Assembly: GCA_002104985.1 (NCBI GenBank)
Contig: MCGO01000051.1
Location: 124,001 to 188,000, forward strand
Source: Rhizoclosmatium globosum
Lineage: Eukaryota; Chytridiomycota; Chytridiomycetes; Chytridiales; Chytriomycetaceae
Direction of reading: 5' to 3'
Length of the DNA stretch: 64,000 nt
Shown: positions 52,601-64,000 of the stretch, piece after piece
Layout: every line of letters begins with the position of its first letter
Numbering within the stretch: position 1 is the stretch's first letter
The notes under the pieces: generated by a model
Told to the model about the DNA's origin: nothing
What the model saw: only the letters and a program-made list of their open reading frames with translations
Database searches by the model: none
Made by a program: the position numbers and the translations under genes

Positions 52601-53962
52601 CAATCTTGGATACTGAGTTCCAACTTTGTTCGTTGCTTTGCGCAGGAAACTTGTTTGGTAGATGAAACTCGGAAAACACTCTTACAAAGCATCTCAGAAA
52701 GACCTAAAGCAGTGCCAACAATTAAGTCACGCTTTTGATCGGGTATAGGAAGGGTATTTTTTGAGTTCAGGACTGATTGAAGCTGATTCTGTTGACATGC
52801 GGAGCAGAAACTTGTCGCATTGAGTAAAGTGAAGTTGAACGTCTTAAATGGTGTTTTTGACAGCTGAATCGATTGAATCTGGCGAATTAAATATTGTCAG
52901 CTTTTCTGGATCGAAGAAATGAGGGAACTTACATTTTGGAGAAACCCGTTCCAACAATCATCCGTTCCACATTGTGACGCGACGTTCAAGATATCTCGAC
53001 CATTCTGTTGAACCCACTTAGACTCGGTGCTGTTCAGTCCAGAGCACGTTTCGTTGAGTGCTTGGTATCTTGATTGGAGCTTCCGCGAGCACTTCGGATC
53101 CGAACAGCTTGTAGAGTTGACCAACCAGCGTACTCTTGAATTTAAATCACCAAGCTCATGTGCAAGTGTATTGCCAACAAATGGTGCATCAAGGTAAGAT
53201 TGCCAAGAGGTGAACGTTCCAGAGGAGCACGTTTGTACAGCGTCCGTGAACACGTACCACGCGTTCAAGCAGTTCTTTTCACCATCTTTATAGATGATGC
53301 TAGATGTTAGTGAGCAGTTATTGCTTGTAGTAGCCAGCGAAGTAATAAGACTGGAAGTTATGTTGTCGCCCCCATAGCTAGCAGGCCAGTAATCCTGCGT
53401 GATAACTTGAATAGTGTTGTTTACACACGAAGAACAGATTCCAGACGCATCGATTTCAAAAGACGCGTCGGAGAGCAGTGCATTTGTCGAGTTGACTATG
53501 TTGCTATAAACAGTGGAATAACAGCTGGTAAGGTTTGATGAAGGACAATACGCGTTTTTAAAGAGACGGAATACAGGAGCAGTGCGAGTCTCAATGGCTT
53601 CTGTGAATTTCGGAAGATCGATTGATTTGTCAGATTTTGACAGCTTATGGAATGATTTAAGTCCAACTCACCACAATCTGCGTACTGAGAGGGAATACAT
53701 GTGTCAATAATCAAACAAGTAGTGTTGAGAAGAGCTGCATTAGTTGAAGGAGCTGGTAGACGTAGTGTGAAGTCTTGCGGGAGCTGTTGAAGTGCTTTGA
53801 CAGCACAGTCGGCTGAAGGCACCAAGTTAGTTGATCCCGTGGAGAAAGCGGACAGCCGTGAAACTTACATGAAAGCTGATTGATGAGTGCTAGGTCATCA
53901 TCGCTGCACTTTCTCGCGTCAGAGATTGCAATTAATGCGAATGTCAGAATCAAGCCACGCAT
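49695..53962 (-). CDS. Secreted Cys-rich, chitin-binding, Ser/Thr/Pro-rich wall protein
   Basis: About 1,300 residues in several exons. The signal peptide is MRGLILTFALIAISDARKCS (ATG about 53962). The N-terminal 500 residues are Cys-rich with repeated C-x-S/T-C-x-like spacing. A Pro-rich linker (PPPPPPTPKPPVVSPQPPQP) and a run of more than 20 Thr precede a CBM5/12-type chitin-binding module: CFKPWDPSTVYAKPGNLVSF, RGYNYENSWWTQGDEPGKNE, VWKIRERCG, with the two aromatic clusters (YNYENSWW, W-K) that contact chitin. The remaining 600 residues are Ser/Thr-rich and then Pro/Glu-rich, with three copies of a unit of about 40 residues (PTQQEPEPSPPPQTENPSPS at 49870-50130). It is probably heavily O-glycosylated and wall-bound. 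It is divergent from the chitinase gene. Confidence 0.78.
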
Positions 53963-54030
53963 CGCCTGTGTGTCTATGCACATCTGTAAGTTCTCACTAT
54001 CAACAACGCCTCAACTCACTTGTTTTATCG

Positions 54031-54324
54031 ATGAATATAGTTGAAGCCTTCTTTTCGGTGAATTTGCGAGCATTGTCACTTTTGGATAAGGTTCGAAACA
54101 TACTGGGCGCTGGATCAGCAAACAAACGTCAGACCCAGTCACTGCTATACGATTTACGTGTCTTTTCGAACTCCGATTTCTTTTGGACGAACACTATTGG
54201 ACCACCGAATGGACCATCCAAAATACCGCTCAAGGAAGGCGCAAGCATTCCACACAAAATCGAGCTCCAGGGCATTTTGAGGGAATGTGTCGATTTTGTC
54301 TGTCAAAGCCTAGCTAAGCCGTAA
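54031..54324 (+). CDS. Doubtful short open frame
   Basis: 97-residue frame from an ATG at 54031 (MNIVEAFFSVNLRALSLLDK) to LRECVDFVCQSLAKP. Composition is unremarkable, with no signal peptide or known domain. It occupies the spacer between the divergent wall-protein and chitinase genes. It may be an unrecognised upstream exon or just a chance frame; I see no splice join to the chitinase. Confidence 0.25.
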   Translation: MNIVEAFFSVNLRALSLLDKVRNILGAGSANKRQTQSLLYDLRVFSNSDFFWTNTIGPPNGPSKIPLKEGASIPHKIELQGILRECVDFVCQSLAKP

Positions 54325-54419
54325 ATACCCTGTCAGTTGTAAAAATGGCGGGATCGCTCAAAATTCAAATGAGCGATTTACAAACCTGAGCTGGATTAAT
54401 CCTTATTTCTCAGAATACA

Positions 54420-56273
54420 ATGACTGTTGACCCAGCCGCCTTGCTATCGTCTGCTGATTGCAGTATGTCAGGACTCTCTTCAACAGGATGTTACAACGGA
54501 ATCCAATACCACTGTCTCTACAACATTACACATTCACTCGCCTGGTCACCTTGGTATCCTAAAAACTGCACTAGCCCGCTCCAAATCAATTTGAAGTCAG
54601 GTGAGTCCATACAAACCCTTATTCCATCACTCAATTATCACAGCATACCAAGGATCCCCATGCTCAATCGAAGGCTCAACCGAATGCGTCAACGACATAA
54701 CCTACCAATGTGTCTACTTCACAACAGAGGCCCTTACATGGAACCAATACTTCACCGGCGCTTGCAACGGCACAACCCTCCCAATCCCTCCCCAAATCCT
54801 CCCCGCAGGCGTCGCCCCTTGCTTCCCACTTTACCAACCAGGAACAACATACACAGGGGGAACAATCGTCAGCCTAAACTCAACAAACTATCAATCCAAA
54901 TACTACACCACATCATCACCCACCCAAAGCACAGACTGGACATCCCTCGGCCCATGCGACGCCACAAGCCTCACACCCCGTCCTTTTACAACACCCGGGG
55001 TCGTAGGGTACTGGGCGAACTGGGCGGGGTACTCGCGTCCACAGAACAATTTGGATAAACTTGATTTGTCGGGGTTCAGTGCGATAAACTACGCGTTTTT
55101 GAAGCCGCTTCCAGATGGGAGTGTTACGTCGTTTGACGCGTATGCGGATGGGATCCATATACCTGTATTGAATGGGGCTGTGCGGATGAAGTATCCGAAT
55201 TTGAGGACGATGGTGAGTGTTGGTGGGTGGAGTGGGAGTAAAGATTTCAGTACGATTGCGGGGAATGCGGCGGCAAGGGATACGTTTGTGAAGGCTGTTC
55301 GGGGGTATATTGATTCGAATGGGTTTGATGGTGTTGATATTGATTGGGAGTATCCGAGGGGGAAGGGTTTGGAGTGTAATACTGTGAGTGGAGAGGATCC
55401 TGTGAATTATTTGAAGTTGCTGCAGGCGTTACGGGGAGAACTTGGGTCAAAGAGGCGATTAGTCTTGCTGTTAGTGTGGATGTTTCGCGGTATGTTGTGA
55501 ATGGGACAAATTATCTGCCGTTGTATGCGAAATATGTGTCGTATTTCCAGGTTATGGCGTATGACTTTTATGGTATTTTGGTTTGACAAATCGACAACAC
55601 AATATTCACGAAACAATCAACAGGATCCTGGAGCCCATACACAGACTGGAACTCAAACTAAACGCGCCTTCCAAAAAGACCCGTCACAACCGAAAGCAAA
55701 CGGACCTGTATACAGCATCTCCTCCGCAATCAAAACCTACATGGCCTTGAAAATCCCCAAAAAGCAAATCGTCGTTGGCTTTCATTTTACGGCCGTAGCT
55801 GGCAAGTCTCTCCAAACCCACCTCTAAACGGTCTCTACCAGCCCTGTGCAGGCGTCAAACAATCCAGTGGAGCGTGCGCGCCAATTATCGGCGACGTTTT
55901 AGACGTGATGACGTACCCTGACGCGTGTGGGAATCAAGCGCATTCCACAGTCTGGATGTACATGAATTTCGGGGTGATTCGAGAAGTGGGAATGCTGGGT
56001 TCACGCAGTTGAATGCTCCGCTTGCTGGCGGACCGAGTACGGCGAGTAACGGATGGATGAGGCGGTATTTCAAGTATGCGGAAGGAGCCACGTTGTTTCA
56101 TCCAAGTTATCGTGGGGCCCCGACTGTGATTATGTATGATGACCCGACAAGTATTAAGGCGAAGGCTGGGTGGGCTAAGAATCAGGGTTGGAGGGGTTAT
56201 GGCGTGGGAGATTGATCAAGATTATATGGGTGAGATGATTGGAGCTTTGAGGAATGGTTGGACTGGAAAGTGA
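54420..56273 (+). CDS. GH18 chitinase with N-terminal Cys-rich/chitin-binding modules (several frame breaks)
   Basis: Endochitinase-type protein, about 550 residues once joined. It starts MTVDPAALLSSADCSMSGLS. Two similar Cys modules follow (CYNGIQYHCLYNITHSLAW and CVNDITYQCVYFTTEALTW), split by an intron at 54600-54642. Next is a CBM5/12-like piece (PLYQPGTTYTGGTIVSLNS...TDWTSLGPC). The GH18 barrel has VVGYWANWAGYSRP, MVSVGGWSGSKDFS, the catalytic DGVDIDWEYP (Glu acid present), VMAYDFYG, FYGRSW and AWEIDQDYMGEMI. The frame breaks near 55450, 55657, 55667, 55784, 55970 and 56200; each of the first five is repaired by one added base (CAAAG, CC pairs), and the last by two. An intron lies at about 55575-55622. 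No signal peptide is seen, so a first exon may be missing. Confidence 0.8.
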
Positions 56274-56449
56274 TGAGTAGAGTTGTGCTGGGTTAATTTG
56301 CATCTTTGTTGTATACCATTGAATAAAAGTATGTCTTGAATGATTTCATTGATAAATATTAGACCAAGGAAAGAAATTGATAATGCATTGCCAAAAAATA
56401 TTACACTTTTGCCCCAAGTACAACTTATATGTTCCCAAAATAGCAGCAG

Positions 56450-57808
56450 TCAACCCGCAACATCTTGAAGCTTTTGCAGTTGTGATGCAGTTGCCATGAC
56501 TCTTCCTCCTACTTTGAGCCCACCCATTCGTTCCACCTTAGTCACAACCCCAAACACATCAAACGAGCAAAACAAGAAATCCGCTACAAGTTTGCTAAGT
56601 ACAAGCTTGTACCCCAGCAATTCTTTTCTGTCGCCTCCAACTTGACATCTGCCTTCCCAATCAACCCACGCACAACATCATGCCCAATCCCTCCATCCAC
56701 CAAACACCACCATCCCCATCTACATGCAGTTGACTGACTTTCACCATAGCCCCACTCAAACTCTGTTCCAGCTGCAACCCAACACCCTCTTATTCTCTTC
56801 CAACAACCGATACCTCCTCGACGCATCATGGTATTTCGCGACAGTCTCGTTCCAATCAAACAAAATGCCAATCCACCAGAACCTATCCGCCCACGTCTGG
56901 TACACTTTCGCAGGATGGACGATATTCAGTTTCCCAAGCGTCGCAGTGTCGTCTGCGATACCCGTGAGAAGACCGTTGACGTTTGAGAGGAACGAGAAGA
57001 TGGATGCAGGAGAGAGGGTTGATGTTGTGAGGTATTCGAAAGGACCGAGGAAGTTTCCGAGGCGGACGAGTTTACGAGCGAGGGAGATGTGTGGGATGAG
57101 GGATGTGAGGGTTTTTGATGTTGATGGGTTAGGGGTTGGAGGGAGAGGAAGCGGACCCAGAGGAGGACTTTTGCAGTGTATTGGAGGACTTTGAGGGACT
57201 TTTTTGTGATGTGGAGAGTTAGAAATAGAGTGGGTGATAGGCTCGAGGAAGGGGTGTTACCTTATCGCGTCCGTCGTTGAGGAGAAGGACTTTACGGAAC
57301 AGGAGGATACTCAGGAGAATACCGGATGGTTTTGGGGTAGTTTGAGTCGTAGAGGGCTGTGGTTGAACCTTTGAAGCAGTTGTGTCTTTGGCTGTCGTTC
57401 CAGTCGAGGCTGAGGGTGATGCTGATGGAGACGGGTCTCTCAGTGAGGATACTCTTCCTGACGACACCTTTTTTGAGATAGTTTGAGACGAAGGAGAACG
57501 AAGAGGAAGGTCCGGAGCAAGAGACGACAAGGGACTTGACTGAAGGTGGTGGTGATGCAACAGATTGTGCGAACCAGTTTCAGAGAATTCAGAACTGGAT
57601 CGAAGGAGCGACGATGGAACAATTGGACTGGTCATTCGATTGAGACCCAGTTTGTGGGTGGTGGTTGTGTTGCACTGGCGGCATCCAAACTTGAAGTGAG
57701 GTGGTTGTGCGTGAAGAGACCCATCAGACTTTCTATTTTCGGATCAATCTTGTCGCCCTCAAATTGGGTTATCGTTTCTGTTTCAGTAAGGGTCACAGTA
57801 GGGCTCAT
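56450..57808 (-). CDS. Peroxin 11-like peroxisomal membrane protein (several frame breaks)
   Basis: Pex11-family protein, which shapes and divides peroxisomes. About 420 residues when joined. The start is MSPTVTLTETETITQFEGDK at about 57808, then a Ser/Pro-rich stretch (PSPSASPSASTGTTAKDTTA), then the Pex11 core LLNDGRDK / SLKVLQYTAKVLLWVRFLSL (intron at about 57262-57200). It continues ISLARKLVRLGNFLGPFEYL, VYQTWADRFWWIGILFDWNE and the C-terminal family block KLVLSKLVADFLFCSFDVFG, ending KLQDVAG. Frame changes near 57635, 57140, 56777, 56690 and 56624 are each resolved by one added base in A, C or G runs. The conserved blocks on both sides are well preserved, so the gene is probably intact in the organism. 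Confidence 0.72.
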
Positions 57809-58017
57809 TAGATGGCTGCGTGGGTGGTTGCTCTAACTTTGTTGGAGGGGAAAACTCATGGAACTAGGATTGAAAATCGGAACAAGGTTCTCAGTGTGCC
57901 ACTTCCGGTTGATTCCGATCCCACCCGTCAAAGTCAGCTGATCCATTATGTAACCAACTCGCTTCTTTACTTTCTACTCAAATCCACTTATTTATTTGTA
58001 TTTTGTGACAGTAAGAG

Positions 58018-59477
58018 TCAGTAATCAGCCAATCCCAACTCCAAATTCCGTGTCCAAGCCTTCTGCAATTCAACCTTGAACCGCTTCCGTCGTGGATTCT
58101 CTTCCGGTTCCAACGGAGGAAACGCTCGTTTGATTCCCGAATTAAGCTAGGCACGAATGGGACTTTGTCGGACACATCAGCGTCTTGTAGAGCATATGCA
58201 TTTGCGTATCGAAGAGATGCGAGTTTTGAGGGCGATTTCTTTCGTGGAGAGTTGGCGTTCTTCCGCATGGGTGATTTCAAGGAACGGGTGGGAGAAATGA
58301 TGGGGATGTAGGAGCCTGGGCTCTTTGTGCGGCGGTGCAGTTTCAAAGGACTTGGAGGACGGACAGAGGTTGCAAAAACTGTGGGTTTTACAGATGGAGA
58401 TTCAACTGTTACGGATGTAAAACGAGTTGGGGAGTGTGGGATTGGGGTGCGACGGAATGGTGATCCTATAGTTCGTGCGTATTGTGTCTTGAGGCGTTGG
58501 ATTGCTCGTAGGATATTTGATTTCTCGTGCGTGAATTTGTTCAGCTTCGAGAGTATTTGTGGGGGCAGGTTGAGGTCTATTTTGCCGAAATTAGTATTAT
58601 GTGAGAGTTCAAATAGAGACTCAACTGATGGGACCAGTGTTTTCTTGGTCGTTCGATGTAGCTTGTTTCTGATCCAGATCGTTAACACCACAGTCTGTCG
58701 CTTTCTTGAGTGATGATTTGGGACGTTTCTTTATAAACTTCGTTGACGAAGTGATTGGAACGGGGGCGCCAATCAGCGGCTTCTCAAGTTCATCCGGGAA
58801 TACTTCATTCTCGTTGACGTGTCTGACAACAAAGGAGGGTGGGTGTTGAGTCTGTCTGTGTTTGTGGGTTGTAGGCTGGGGAACAGTCGCGTGTGAAGCT
58901 GGTTTGTTGGTGTGAGAAGCTGGTTTCAGGATTCCAGCCACAGATCGGTGATGGTTACTGTTGTTCGCGATGGAAGAAGCCGCCTTTGAAGCCCGGGAAG
59001 CCGCGCGAACCTTCAAGTCGTTTGGGCCGTTGATGATTCGTGCGTCTGAGTTTGGACGTTGGTGTTTTTGAGAAAGTGGTTTTGGCGGAGAAGATTTTGA
59101 TCGAGTTGTCGCGTTTGTTGAGAGTTGTTTGCAAAGGATGAAGTGATTCCTTGTTGAAGTTGAAGTTGAAGTTGAAGGTGGTCTTGTCTGGTTGAAGTCG
59201 CTGTGGCCCGACTGACTGGTCTCGCACTTGGTGGTCTGCTAGGTGGTCTGCTAGGCCTGGAAGGTGCCCTCGCAACCCTGGGAACCCTAGAAACCCTCGG
59301 TGGTGCGTCCCTAGCAGACTTGGATGCCTCGCCTCCAACCGCCTCCCAGTACTGGCCAAAGACAACTCCCTCGCCATTAAACCCGCAAAACTCACTCAGA
59401 GGAAACGCCAACTCGGCGCTTTCCAGTGTGCCGGATCCAACTGATGTCAGCGATCGCGTCGATGTTGAGTGGGACAT
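58018..59477 (-). CDS. Unrecognised basic SP-rich protein (frame breaks)
   Basis: About 485 residues when joined, from MSHSTSTRSLTSVGSGTLES at 59477 to LGLADY at 58018. The N-terminus has a Pro/Arg-rich stretch (RVARAPSRPSRPPSRPPSAR) and a Gln-rich patch. The centre carries RAASRASKAASSIANNSNHH and ATVPQPTTHKHRQTQHPPSF. The C-terminal half has a short helix (LPPQILSKLNKFTHEKSNIL) and many SP/TP sites next to basic residues (SPTRSLKSPMRKNANSPRKK), as in CDK targets that bind microtubules or chromatin. It ends FPPLEPEENPRRKRFKVELQ. Frame breaks at about 59050 (AAA), 58640 and 58135 (GGG) fit missing single bases. The start lies only 54 bp beyond the kinase stop, on the same strand. Confidence 0.55.
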
Positions 59478-59530
59478 TTTCTTGTTGGTTCGGACAAAAG
59501 AGAATACCTTCAAAGCGACACAAGGCTATT

Positions 59531-64000
<4,470 letters not shown>

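Noticed and set aside
54420..56273. Calling the chitinase a pseudogene.
   Set aside because: The catalytic and structural motifs are all preserved, most breaks are single-base losses at short runs, and the same type of break affects nearby housekeeping genes.

Overview
This is eukaryotic DNA, very probably from an early-diverging, zoosporic fungus of chytrid type. Genes are split by many short introns (about 45-65 bp, GTRAGT donors, CTAAC-like branch sites, YAG acceptors). The encoded set mixes fungal items (GH18 chitinase with chitin-binding modules, vigilin/Scp160, Pex11, Ubc9) with signalling proteins more familiar from animals and amoebae (ROCK-type kinase, class C seven-helix receptors, anoctamins, a PDXDC1-like pseudoenzyme). 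The lineage is inferred from this mix, not from a marker gene.

Layout. 1-1557: N-terminal part of a P4-ATPase lipid flippase. 1.7-4.0 kb: two unrecognised genes. 4.1-6.5 kb: gene-poor, with a repeat present two to three times. 6.5-10.5 kb: a long coiled-coil protein. 10.6-17.9 kb: two UspA-type genes flanking two tandem receptors that join a PstS-like phosphate-binding domain, an EGF-like segment and a class C seven-helix domain. 18.3-20.5 kb: two unrecognised genes. 20.5-29.7 kb: two anoctamins flanking two tandem double-Cache membrane proteins. 30-31.6 kb: a small membrane protein and Ubc9. 31.7-37.2 kb: two tandem pairs of paralogues (acidic nuclear-type proteins; F-box-like proteins). 37.2-46.7 kb: PDXDC1-like protein, a METTL21-type methyltransferase and a many-KH vigilin. 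47.3-49.6 kb: a DUF5710 gene with a broken copy and an old-yellow-enzyme scrap. 49.7-56.3 kb: a chitin-binding Ser/Thr-rich secreted protein divergent from a chitinase. 56.4-59.5 kb: Pex11-like and a basic SP-rich protein. 59.5-64.0 kb: ROCK-like kinase, cut by the window end.

Functional themes. The 10-30 kb stretch is a duplicated sensory and membrane neighbourhood: candidate phosphate-sensing receptors, nucleotide-binding stress proteins, Cache receptors and lipid scramblase/channel-like proteins. The most notable proposal is the PstS-EGF-7TM receptor, which would place a bacterial-type phosphate-binding protein outside a G-protein-coupled receptor.

Caveat for use. At least nine genes carry frame breaks. 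Nearly all are repaired by adding one base, usually in a short homopolymer. They hit otherwise well-conserved genes on both strands, so I read most of them as assembly errors and not as pseudogenes. Splice sites are read by eye, and exon edges are approximate.
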